The notes below the pieces were generated by a model. It was given only the letters and a program-made list of their open reading frames with translations, made no database searches and was not told the DNA's origin. The position numbers and the translations under genes were made by a program. Positions 16,084 through 24,183 of a stretch of DNA of 64,000 bases are shown here, piece after piece. The DNA comes from DASUHT01 sp038230835 (lineage in GTDB: Bacteria; Actinomycetota; Thermoleophilia; Gaiellales; JAICJC01). Position 1 is the stretch's first letter; each line of letters starts with the position of its first letter. Location: contig JBBRMM010000013.1 of NCBI GenBank assembly GCA_038230835.1, positions 1 to 64,000 on the forward strand. The letters run 5' to 3'.

Positions 16084-17216
16084 TCGAGCCGTTCGGCTTC
16101 CACCTGCCGATCCGGATCGCGTTCGGCGAGGACGCAGTACGGGGCCTGCCGGGCGTGTTGGAAGAGCTCCGGGCGGTGCGGGCGTTGGCGGTGGTCGAAG
16201 CGCCGGTGGCGGCAATCGCCGCGGTGGCGGACGCACTCGGCGAGTGTCAGATGGTGCACGAAAAGCCCGTCGGCGAGCCGACGTACGAGCTGATCTCGGC
16301 GCTGGCGGAGACGATCCTCGCCCGGGCGCCCGACGCGCTCGTGGCGATCGGCGGCGGTGCCACGATCGACCTGGCCAAGGCGGCGCGGGTGGAGGCCGGC
16401 AAACGGCGACCGTTCGCCGATGTCGTGTCCGGAGTCGCGCAGGTGACGTCGCCGGCGCTGCCGATGGTCGCGATCCCGACCACCTCGGGCACCGGATCGG
16501 AGTCCACCGGCGCGGCGGTCGTCAGCCAGGGCGGGCGCAAGCTCGGCATGTCGTCGCCGCTGCTGCGAGTGCAACACGCGCTCGTCGATCCGCTGCTGAC
16601 GCTCGGCCTGCCTGCCGACCCCACGCTGCACACGGGTGTGGACGCGCTGGCCCAGGCGATCGGGGCGACCGTCGCCACGACGGCCAGTCCAGGGTCGGTG
16701 GCGCTCGGGATCGAGGCCTGCCGCCACCTCGGCGCCGGACTGCGGCGGGTCGTCGCCGACGGGTCCGATCGCGAGGCCCGCGCCGAGGTCAGCCTGGGCA
16801 GCCTGCTGGGCGGCCTGGCGATCAACCTGGCCGACTGCGCCGCCGATCACGCCCTCGCGCACGCCGTCGGCGGCCTCACCCACCTGCCCCACGGGCTCAC
16901 CGTCGGATTGGTGCTGACCGAGACGATGGAGGTCAACCGGCCGGCCAGGCCCGAGGTGTACGAGCGGGTCGCCGACGCGCTCGGCGAGCCCGGCGGCGGA
17001 AGCGGGGACGGCATGCGGGCGGTGCTCGCGGTGCGCCGGCTGCTCGCCGACCTGGCCTTCCCCACCTGCTCCGAGGTCGGCGTGGGGCACGCTCAACTCG
17101 AGGCGCTGATGCCCGCGGCGCTCGACGACTACTGCCTGACGACCAACCCGCACCGCTGGAGCGAGGCGGACGTGCGCGGCGCATACGCGGCCGCCTTCGC
17201 ACTCACCGCGAGATAG
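16080..17216 (+). CDS. Iron-containing alcohol dehydrogenase family protein (altered metal site)
   Basis: 378 residues with the group III ADH/maleylacetate reductase layout: N-terminal Rossmann domain with GGGATIDLAKAA (NAD binding) and PTTSGTGSEST, then a helical metal domain. Of the usual Asp-His-His-His ligands, Asp188, HALAH and LPHG are present, but the first His position is Gln (DALAQ, residue 192). Metal affinity or reaction may therefore differ, and maleylacetate-reductase-like activity is as plausible as alcohol oxidation. It is translationally coupled to the upstream exporter (GTGA) and followed 9 bp later by PhzF. Confidence 0.85.
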   Translation: MIEPFGFHLPIRIAFGEDAVRGLPGVLEELRAVRALAVVEAPVAAIAAVADALGECQMVHEKPVGEPTYELISALAETILARAPDALVAIGGGATIDLAKAARVEAGKRRPFADVVSGVAQVTSPALPMVAIPTTSGTGSESTGAAVVSQGGRKLGMSSPLLRVQHALVDPLLTLGLPADPTLHTGVDALAQAIGATVATTASPGSVALGIEACRHLGAGLRRVVADGSDREARAEVSLGSLLGGLAINLADCAADHALAHAVGGLTHLPHGLTVGLVLTETMEVNRPARPEVYERVADALGEPGGGSGDGMRAVLAVRRLLADLAFPTCSEVGVGHAQLEALMPAALDDYCLTTNPHRWSEADVRGAYAAAFALTAR

Positions 17217-17225
17217 GAGAGCCGC

Positions 17226-18068
17226 ATGCGCTTCGTGATCTGCGACGTCTTCACCGACCGACCGCTGGCCGGGAATCAGCTGGCCGTGTTCACCGACGCC
17301 CAGGGCATTCCCGAGCACCTGCTGCAGCCGCTCGCGCGCGAGATCAACTTCTCGGAGACGGTCTTCGTGTACCCGCCTGCCGCGCCGGGCACGACCGCGC
17401 GGATCCGGATCTTCGTGCCCACCGACGAAATCCGCTTCGCGGGCCATCCGGTGCTCGGCACGGCGTTCGTGCTGGGGGCCGAGAGCGGGCTCGACGAGGT
17501 CGTCCTCGAGACCCCGGCCGCGATCGTCCCGGTCGTGCTCGACGCCGACGGCGGACGAATGCGCCAGCCGGTGCCGGTCGTGCGCGAATTCCCCGACACC
17601 GCCGAACTGTTGGCGGCGCTGGGTGTCGAGCACTCGATGCTGCCGGTATTGGAATACGACAACGGCATGCCCCACGTCTACGTGATGGCCGAATCAACCG
17701 CGGCGGTCGCCGCCCTCGAGCCCGACATCGCGGCGCTCGTCCGCCTGGCCCGCACCCGCGGCCACGTCCAGGCGGGACTCAACTGCTTCGCCGGTTCCGG
17801 TGATCGTTGGGCGACGCGCATGTTCGCTCCCGCTCAAGGCGTTGCCGAAGACCCCGCCACCGGCTCGGCCGCAGGCCCGCTTGCCTGCCACCTGGTGCGC
17901 CACGGGCTGGTCGAGCCCGGCACCGAGATCACGATCTCGCAGGGCGTCGAGATCGGACGACCGAGCACGCTGTACGCGCGCGCCGAGGGCACAGCCGAGC
18001 AGATCACCGGCGTCGAGGTGGCCGGCGGCGTCGCGATCGTGGGGGAGGGTGTATTCCGCGTGCCGTGA
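17226..18068 (+). CDS. PhzF-family isomerase/epimerase
   Basis: 280 residues with the twin hot-dog-like PhzF fold. The catalytic Glu is in NFSETVF (about 42), and the conserved GHPVLGTAF and DPATGSAAGPLACHL motifs are present. Members isomerise or epimerise small carboxylates or amino-acid-like substrates; no phenazine genes are nearby, so its substrate is unknown. A clear AGGAG precedes the ATG. It is the last gene of the exporter, ADH-like and PhzF operon. Confidence 0.92.
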   Translation: MRFVICDVFTDRPLAGNQLAVFTDAQGIPEHLLQPLAREINFSETVFVYPPAAPGTTARIRIFVPTDEIRFAGHPVLGTAFVLGAESGLDEVVLETPAAIVPVVLDADGGRMRQPVPVVREFPDTAELLAALGVEHSMLPVLEYDNGMPHVYVMAESTAAVAALEPDIAALVRLARTRGHVQAGLNCFAGSGDRWATRMFAPAQGVAEDPATGSAAGPLACHLVRHGLVEPGTEITISQGVEIGRPSTLYARAEGTAEQITGVEVAGGVAIVGEGVFRVP

Positions 18069-18099
18069 CAGCCTGCCACCGGTCTCCGCCGGGCTCCCC

Positions 18100-18105
18100 T
18101 ACCCT
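18100..18105 (+). promoter_or_regulatory. -10 box TACCCT for typA
   Basis: TACCCT lies exactly 7 bases before GTG 18113 in the 44-bp gap after phzF; a textbook leaderless start. Confidence 0.6.
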
Positions 18106-18112
18106 GTCTATC

Positions 18113-19954
18113 GTGCCCACCCGCCCACATCGCCTTCGCGACGACATCCGAAACGTCGCCATCATCGCGCACGTCGACCACGGCAAGACCACGCTGGTGG
18201 ACGCGCTGCTCTACCAGTCCGGGACATTCGCCGAGCACGCGGAGCGGATCGACCGCGTGCTCGACGCCGGCCTCGAGCGCGAACGCGGGATCACCATCCT
18301 GGCCAAGAACGTCGCCTGCCGCTATCAGGGCACCAAGATCAACATCATCGACACGCCGGGCCATGCCGACTTCGGGGGCGAGGTCGAGCGCGGCCTGACC
18401 ATGGTGGACGGCGTGCTGCTGCTGGTCGATGCCTCCGAGGGACCGCTGCCCCAGACCCGTTTCGTGCTGCGCAAGGCGCTCGAGGCCCGGCTGCCGGTGA
18501 TCCTCGTGGTCAACAAGGTCGACCGGCCCGATGCCCGGATCGCCGAGGTGGTCGAGGAGGTCTACCAGCTGTTCTTCGACCTCGACGCCTCCGAGCAGCA
18601 GATCAACTTCCCCATCGTGTACACCAACGCCAGGCAGGGACGCGCGTCGATGGCCGCGGGCGTCGTGGGCGACAACCTCGCGCCGCTGTTCGACCTCCTG
18701 ATCGAGCACGTCCCCCCGCCCCGCTACCACGAGGGCCATCCGTTGCAGGCTCGCGTCGGTAACCTCGACTCCTCGCCGTATCTCGGGCGGCTGGCGTTGT
18801 GCCGCATCCACGAGGGCGAGCTGCGGCGCGGCCAGACCGTTGCCTGGTGCCACGCCGACGGCCAGATCACCAAGGTCAAGCTGACCGAGGTGAGTGTCGC
18901 CGAGGGACTCGATCGGGTGCCGTGCGACGTCGCCGGTCCGGGCGAGGTGGTGGCCGTTGCGGGGCTCGCCGAGATCATGATCGGCGAGACGATCGCCGAC
19001 GCCGACCACCCGCACGCACTGCCCGTGATCGCGATCGACGAACCGTCGCTGTCGATGACCATCGGCGCGAACACCTCGCCGCTGGTCGGCCACGGCAGCA
19101 AGCTGACGGCGCGCATGATCAAGGACCGGCTCGATCGTGAGCTGGTCGGAAACGTCAGTCTGCGCGTGAACGACACCGAGCGCCCGGACGTGTGGGAGGT
19201 GCAGGGCCGCGGCGAGCTGCAGCTGGCGGTGCTGGTCGAGCTGATGCGCCGGGAGGGGTTCGAGCTCACCGTCGGCAAGCCGCAGGTGGTCACCCGCCAG
19301 GTGGACGGCAAGCTGTGCGAGCCGATGGAGCGGGTCACGATCGACGTGCCGGACGACTATTCGGGCACCGCCATCCAGGCGCTGGCCGTCCGCAAGGGAC
19401 GAATGGAGCAGATGACCAACCACGGATCGGGCTGGGTACGGCTGGACTACCTGATCCCGGCGCGCGGGTTGCTCGGCTTCCGCACCGAATTCCTCACCGA
19501 GACACGGGGCACGGGCATCCTGCACCACGTCTTCGAGGGCTACGAGCTGTGGCACGGCGACATCCGCGGCCGGCCCAACGGCTCGCTGATCGCCGACCGC
19601 CGCGGCGAGTCGTCGAGCTACGCGATCGCCAACCTGCAGGAGCGCGGGGTGCTGTTCGTGTCTTCCGGGGAGGAGTGCTACGAGGGCATGATCGTCGGCG
19701 AGAACTCACGCGCGGAGGATCTCGACGTCAACATCACCAAGGCCAAGCAGATGACCAACGTGCGTTCGAACGCGGATGTGCTGGTGCGGTTGGCGCCACC
19801 GCGCACACTCAGCCTCGACCAGGCGCTCGAGTACATCGAGGAGGACGAGTGCGTCGAGGTCACCCCCACCGCGATCCGGCTGCGAAAGACCGAGCTGTCG
19901 GCGTCCAGCCGCCAGAGCCGGCGCTCGAAGAAGGCCCGGGCAGCGGCCGGATAG
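18113..19954 (+). CDS. typA: Ribosome-associated GTPase TypA/BipA
   Basis: 613 residues, the family's usual size. G1 AHVDHGKTTL, G2 region RERGITI, G3 DTPGHADFGGEVER, G4 NKVDRPDAR; then the beta-barrel domain, EF-G-like domains III and V and the BipA-specific C-terminal domain (RPNGSLIADRRGESSSYAI). It acts on the ribosome during stress and 50S assembly. GTG 18113, seven bases after TACCCT, is chosen over upstream in-frame codons, which overlap phzF and have no homology. It is followed by the G-quadruplex repeat. Confidence 0.97.
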   Translation: MPTRPHRLRDDIRNVAIIAHVDHGKTTLVDALLYQSGTFAEHAERIDRVLDAGLERERGITILAKNVACRYQGTKINIIDTPGHADFGGEVERGLTMVDGVLLLVDASEGPLPQTRFVLRKALEARLPVILVVNKVDRPDARIAEVVEEVYQLFFDLDASEQQINFPIVYTNARQGRASMAAGVVGDNLAPLFDLLIEHVPPPRYHEGHPLQARVGNLDSSPYLGRLALCRIHEGELRRGQTVAWCHADGQITKVKLTEVSVAEGLDRVPCDVAGPGEVVAVAGLAEIMIGETIADADHPHALPVIAIDEPSLSMTIGANTSPLVGHGSKLTARMIKDRLDRELVGNVSLRVNDTERPDVWEVQGRGELQLAVLVELMRREGFELTVGKPQVVTRQVDGKLCEPMERVTIDVPDDYSGTAIQALAVRKGRMEQMTNHGSGWVRLDYLIPARGLLGFRTEFLTETRGTGILHHVFEGYELWHGDIRGRPNGSLIADRRGESSSYAIANLQERGVLFVSSGEECYEGMIVGENSRAEDLDVNITKAKQMTNVRSNADVLVRLAPPRTLSLDQALEYIEEDECVEVTPTAIRLRKTELSASSRQSRRSKKARAAAG

Positions 19955-19991
19955 CTCACCGCGGGCGCGTGGAGGAGGCCCGCTCTCGGTC

Positions 19992-20072
19992 GTGTCACAA
20001 CTCCGTGCCGGATCTGTGCCCCGGTCCGTACGGGGTCTGACCCCGGGGTGGGGTGGGGGTGGGGTGGGTCGC
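19992..20072 (-). repeat. Interspersed palindromic/G-quadruplex repeat, copy 2
   Basis: Inverted copy of 191-270. The first 47 bp or so are identical and only a few substitutions occur afterwards. Core GGGGTCTGACCCC at 20032-20044. On this strand 20045-20068 reads as five G-runs (4, 4, 5, 4 and 3) separated by single T, an exemplary quadruplex motif. It lies between the convergent stops of typA and the Rieske gene, so it may act as a transcription barrier. Confidence 0.88.
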
Positions 20073-20102
20073 ATACGGGGCTGGCGCCGGGCCTTCACGG
20101 CG

Positions 20103-20411
20103 TTACAGCTCGACCTCGATCGCACCCTCGCGCTCGCGCACCGGGTAGGTCTCCAGCGACTGCACCGCAGGCCCGACCAGCGCCTCGCCGGTGCGCAGGT
20201 TGAACACCGCGCCGTGGCAGTAGCACTCGAGCTCGCCGTCGGTCAGGATGCCCTCCGCCAGCGGGCACTCCTCGTGGGTGCAGTAGCCCTCGAAGGCGTA
20301 CAGGCCGCCCCGCGTGCGCGCCACCACCACCGGCTCCCCGCGGTGGTCGTGCTCGATCAGCTCTCCGTCGGCCAGCTGATCGGAGGAGGCCACGTGCGTC
20401 CACTCGCCCAT
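20103..20411 (-). CDS. Rieske-type [2Fe-2S] ferredoxin
   Basis: 102 residues, typical of small soluble Rieske ferredoxins. Cluster ligands: Cys44-x-His46 (YCTHEECP) and Cys63-x-x-His66 (CYCH). It probably carries electrons to one or both P450s of the operon, or to a lost or unlinked oxygenase. The ATG overlaps the P450 stop (TGATG), so it is translationally coupled and last in the nine-gene operon. A Rieske ferredoxin, rather than the usual [3Fe-4S] ferredoxin, directly after a P450 is uncommon, and no reductase gene is adjacent. Confidence 0.93.
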   Translation of the reverse strand: MGEWTHVASSDQLADGELIEHDHRGEPVVVARTRGGLYAFEGYCTHEECPLAEGILTDGELECYCHGAVFNLRTGEALVGPAVQSLETYPVREREGAIEVEL

Positions 20412-21586
20412 CAGTCCCACCGCACGCGAAGCTCGATCGGGGCGCGGAACTCCCACCCGCGCAGCTCGACCGCATGCGCGTCGTCGAGCCGGAGCTCGGG
20501 CAGCCGCTCCAGCAGCAGCGCCAGCGGCAGCCGCACCTCCTGACGCGCGAAGGGCGCCCCGGCACAATGGTGGGCCCCAAGGCCAAAGGCGCCATGGGCG
20601 CCGCGGCGATGGATGTCGAACAGCCCGGGTTGCTCCCAGTGCCTGGGGTCGCGGTTAGCTGACGCCAGCACGGCCGCGATGGCGGTACCGGGCTCCAGGT
20701 CGACCCCGGCAAGCGTCACCCGCCGGGTCACCTGCCGGGTCTGGGTGCCGACCGGCGAGTGCCAGCGCAGCGCCTCCTCGACCGCGGGCCCGAGCAGGTC
20801 GGGATCGGCCCGCACCTGGTCGAGGGCCTGGGGATGGGTGAGCAGCGCCCACACGCAGATGCCCAGTGCGTGGCCCGGCTCCTGCATGCCGCCGAGCAGG
20901 ATCAACTTCAGGTTCGCCAGCACCTCGGCCCGTGTCAACGGCCCGCCGTCGGGTCGCGCCGACAGCATGTGGGAGAGCATCGACCCGTCAGGCCGGCGCT
21001 GCAGACGGTCGAGAATCGGGCCGACCACCCGATCGACCTCGGCCCCGGCTGCATCGGCGACCACCTGCTTGTCCGGATCCTGCTCGAAGTTCGCCCCGCC
21101 GGTCGCGAGGTCGGAGAACCATCGCCGCAGGGTGCCGGCGTCCAACTCGCCGAGCCCCAGGACGGAACCCAGCGCGAGCACCGAAACCGGCTCGCAGTAC
21201 TCGCTCATCAGCTCCGCCCGACCCTGTCCCGCGATCGCATCGAGGTGCCGGCCTGCAATCGGCTCGATCACCGACGGGGCGTACCCCGCGACGGTACGCG
21301 GGCGCATCGGCGGGTCCATCGTGGCCCGCAGCCGCGAGTGCGCCGCCCCGTCGAGGGTGAGCACGTTTGCGCCGAGGGTGCGCTCCAGCGGCGAGGCCGC
21401 CACGTTGGCGCTGAAGATCTCAGGATGGGTGGCCACGAACTGGACGTCGTCCCAGCGGGTGACCAGCGTCAGTCCGACCGCCGGCACGTGGCACACCGGA
21501 GCTTCGTCGCGCAGCCGCTCGTAGACCGCATGCGGGTCGGCCTCCAGCATCTCGACGGTGATCTCGGCGTCAGAGGTGATGGGCAT
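20411..21586 (-). CDS. Cytochrome P450 with atypical I-helix
   Basis: 391 residues, normal for soluble bacterial P450s. ExxR is in VEEALRWHSPV, and the heme-thiolate loop FGLGAHHCAG has Cys341. The I-helix reads LLGGMQEPGHALG where most P450s have AGxET or AGxDT; the conserved Thr is missing and the acid is followed by Pro. This is seen in some actinobacterial P450s and may alter O2 activation. It overlaps the GS-like gene by 17 bp and the Rieske gene by one base, so P450, ferredoxin and ligase are tightly coupled. Confidence 0.93.
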   Translation of the reverse strand: MPITSDAEITVEMLEADPHAVYERLRDEAPVCHVPAVGLTLVTRWDDVQFVATHPEIFSANVAASPLERTLGANVLTLDGAAHSRLRATMDPPMRPRTVAGYAPSVIEPIAGRHLDAIAGQGRAELMSEYCEPVSVLALGSVLGLGELDAGTLRRWFSDLATGGANFEQDPDKQVVADAAGAEVDRVVGPILDRLQRRPDGSMLSHMLSARPDGGPLTRAEVLANLKLILLGGMQEPGHALGICVWALLTHPQALDQVRADPDLLGPAVEEALRWHSPVGTQTRQVTRRVTLAGVDLEPGTAIAAVLASANRDPRHWEQPGLFDIHRRGAHGAFGLGAHHCAGAPFARQEVRLPLALLLERLPELRLDDAHAVELRGWEFRAPIELRVRWD

Positions 21587-22898
21587 ATTCGCGCCACTCC
21601 CAGTCGGTCGCGAACCGCCTGGATCGATCGAGCTCGGCGCCCTTGACCAACCCGAAGATCCGCACCAGCTCCTCGCCCATCGCCGAGCGCAGCAACGCGT
21701 CGGCCTCGAGCGCCTCCAGGGCGGCGTCGAAGGTGCGCGGAAGCGGCGTGCAGTTCGCGGCGTCCGGGTGCTCGTAGATCAGGCCGGGGATCGCCGGCGG
21801 CGGCTCGAGCTCGCGCTCGATCCCGTCCAGGCCCGCGAACAGCGCGGCCGCTGTGGACAGGTACACGTTGGCCGCGCCGTCGCCGACCCGCAGCTCGATC
21901 CGGGTGGCGCTCTTCCGCTCACGCGGCACCCGCACCATGCACAGCCGGTTGTCGTGGCCCCAGCTGACCAGCGTGGGCACGAGCGCCTCCTCGTGGATCC
22001 TCCGGTAGGCGTTGGTGGTCGGGTTGAAGAACGCCATCAGCGCCGGGCCGTGCTCGATCAGCCCGGCGATGAAGTGATGGGCGAGCGGCGAGAGCCCCTG
22101 GTCGAGGTCGCCGTTGAGGAGGTTTCGGCCGTCGGCGTCCGCCAGCGAGAGGTGGAGATGGAAGCCGGATCCCTCGTCGTCGTTGAACGGCTTGCCGATG
22201 AACGTGGCCAGCAGGCCGTGGCGGGCGCTGACCTCCTTCACCGTGTCCTTGAACCGGAACGCCCGATCGGTGGCATCCATCGCCTCCGAGTGACGCAGGT
22301 TGATCTCGTACTGGGAGCGTCCGAACTCGTGGTTGGCGGCGAACGTGCCCAGCCCGAGGTCGTGGCAGGCGTGCAGCAGCTCGCGCAGCACGCCCTCGGG
22401 ATCGGCCACCTCGCCCACCGTGTACACGTGGCTGTCGTTCTCGACGTAGCGCCGAAAACCGTTGGGCGAAGCGGCGTCCGGCCGGCACACGTAGTACTCG
22501 AGCTCGGGCCCGGAGACCGGGACCAGGCCGTGCTTGGCATAGCCCTCGACGGCGCGGCGCAGGCAGCCGCGCGGGTCGACGTCGTACGGGGTGCCGTCCA
22601 TCCGCTCGAGGTCGGCAAGCCCCCACACCACCGTGGGATCCCAGGGGATGCGGCGCAGCGTCGCCCGGTCGACCTTGGCCAGAATGTCCTGAAACCCGTG
22701 CTCGAAGCCGGCGATCACGTTGTGCCGCAGGTCAACCGTCATGATCGCCTCGCAGAACGCCGCCCCATCCGCGGCCAGGTGCTCGAAGAAGCTGACCGGG
22801 AACTCCTTCCCGCGCGCGATTCCGTGCAGGTCGGGGTAGCTGATGCGCACCGTGTCCACCCCGTCGTCGATCAGGTCGGCAAGCTCCTTGTCGGTCAT
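21570..22898 (-). CDS. Glutamine synthetase-like gamma-glutamyl-amine ligase
   Basis: 442 residues of the GS fold: beta-grasp N-terminus (about 1-105), then the catalytic domain with GPELEYY, NHEFGRSQYEINL (metal-binding Glu), GSGFHLHLSL (His), NAYRRI and RIELRVGDGAANVYL. It lacks the usual GlnA adenylylation region, and its setting between two P450s points to ATP-dependent gamma-glutamylation of an amine, as in IpuC- or PuuA-type ligases. P450, ferredoxin and GS-like gene sets are known from mycobacterial piperidine/morpholine degradation (pip/mor loci), a suggestive precedent. AGGAG precedes the ATG at normal spacing. Confidence 0.88.
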   Translation of the reverse strand: MTDKELADLIDDGVDTVRISYPDLHGIARGKEFPVSFFEHLAADGAAFCEAIMTVDLRHNVIAGFEHGFQDILAKVDRATLRRIPWDPTVVWGLADLERMDGTPYDVDPRGCLRRAVEGYAKHGLVPVSGPELEYYVCRPDAASPNGFRRYVENDSHVYTVGEVADPEGVLRELLHACHDLGLGTFAANHEFGRSQYEINLRHSEAMDATDRAFRFKDTVKEVSARHGLLATFIGKPFNDDEGSGFHLHLSLADADGRNLLNGDLDQGLSPLAHHFIAGLIEHGPALMAFFNPTTNAYRRIHEEALVPTLVSWGHDNRLCMVRVPRERKSATRIELRVGDGAANVYLSTAAALFAGLDGIERELEPPPAIPGLIYEHPDAANCTPLPRTFDAALEALEADALLRSAMGEELVRIFGLVKGAELDRSRRFATDWEWREYAHHL

Positions 22899-22935
22899 CT
22901 GCAGCTCCTGCGGTCGGGATCGTGGGGTGATCGTC

Positions 22936-24183
22936 TCACGCCGTGGAGACGCGCACGGGCAGCGCCTTGAGCGCGTTTGTGAAGTTCGAACGCACCCGTC
23001 GCGGCGGCCCGGTCAGCTCGATCGAGGCCAGCCGGGGCAGCAGCTCCTCGAACATGATCCGCGTCTCCAGCTTGGCGAGGTGCGCGCCCAGGCAGAAGTG
23101 CGGGCCACCGCGGCCGAAGGTGACGTGGTTGTTCGGTCGCCGGTCGATGTCGAACCGCAGCGGCTCGGTGAACTGGCGATCGTCGTAGTTGGCCGAGATC
23201 AGCCACACCACCACCTTGTCGCCCTCGAGCATCGGCACCCCGTGCAGCTCGGTCGTGCACGTCGCGGTGCGGCGAAAGTGGATCACCGGCGACGCCCAGC
23301 GCATGATCTCCTCGACAGCCGTCGGCAGCAGCGACGCGTCGGCCCGCAGCCGCTCCATCGCGTGGGGGTGCTCGATCAGCGCCTGCATCCCGTGCGCGAT
23401 CGACTGCCGGGTGGTCTCGTTCCCGGCCACCACCAGCAGCAGGAACATGGCGTCGAACTCCTGCTCCGTGAGCTGGGCTCCCTCCTCGTCGCGCCAGGTC
23501 ACCAGCTTCGAGACCAGGTCGTCCCGAGGGTCGGCCCGGCGCTCCGTGGCGATCGCGTGGCCGTAGCGGAAGACCTCCATCGCGGACGGGCTGCGGAACG
23601 GGTACAGCCGGTACTCGGCGCTCTCGGGGCTGGCCGGGTGCAGCCCGCCCATGTCCGGATCCGTGTTGCCGATCATGCGGTCGCCCCACGAGATCAGCTG
23701 CTCGTCGTCGTCCAGCGGCACCCCCAGGATCCGGCACAGCACCTGGATCGGCAGCTGCTTTGCGATCTCCTCGACGAAGTCGAACTCGCCCATCGGCAGC
23801 GCGCGGTCGAGGATCGTGCTCGTCAACTCGCGCAGCAGATCCTCGTAGGCGGCCACCGCCCGCGGCGTGAACCCCTTGTTGACGATCGCCCGCAGGCTGG
23901 TGTGCTTGGGCGGGTCGGTGTCGAGCATCGACTTGCGCGACTCGATCTGATCGGGATCGAGATCCTCGAGCGCGGTCGCACCGGTCTCCGACGAGAACGT
24001 GCGCCAGTCCTTCATCACCGCGACCACGTCGTCGTAGCGGGTCACGCACCAGAAGCCCTTGCCGTGCTCCCAGTCGTACCAGTGCAGAGGTGCGCGATCG
24101 CGGAGCACCGCGAAGACCTCGTGCGGGACGCGGTCGGCGAACGCATCGTTGTCGAGGTGCACGTCGGCGAGGGTGATGCTCAC
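22936..24183 (-). CDS. Cytochrome P450 (CYP124/125/142-like signature)
   Basis: 415 residues. The I-helix VAGNETTRQS is canonical, ExxR is in VEEIMRW, and the heme loop FGRGGPHFCLGAHLAKLE has Cys364. The GGPHFCLG form is common in actinobacterial sterol/fatty-chain hydroxylases such as CYP125 and CYP142. It probably hydroxylates the substrate of this operon; the substrate itself is unknown. GTG 24183 overlaps the ALDH stop as GTGA, which fixes the start; a longer frame upstream is Arg-rich shadow. The next gene starts 37 bp downstream, the only real gap in the operon. Confidence 0.94.
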   Translation of the reverse strand: MSITLADVHLDNDAFADRVPHEVFAVLRDRAPLHWYDWEHGKGFWCVTRYDDVVAVMKDWRTFSSETGATALEDLDPDQIESRKSMLDTDPPKHTSLRAIVNKGFTPRAVAAYEDLLRELTSTILDRALPMGEFDFVEEIAKQLPIQVLCRILGVPLDDDEQLISWGDRMIGNTDPDMGGLHPASPESAEYRLYPFRSPSAMEVFRYGHAIATERRADPRDDLVSKLVTWRDEEGAQLTEQEFDAMFLLLVVAGNETTRQSIAHGMQALIEHPHAMERLRADASLLPTAVEEIMRWASPVIHFRRTATCTTELHGVPMLEGDKVVVWLISANYDDRQFTEPLRFDIDRRPNNHVTFGRGGPHFCLGAHLAKLETRIMFEELLPRLASIELTGPPRRVRSNFTNALKALPVRVSTA

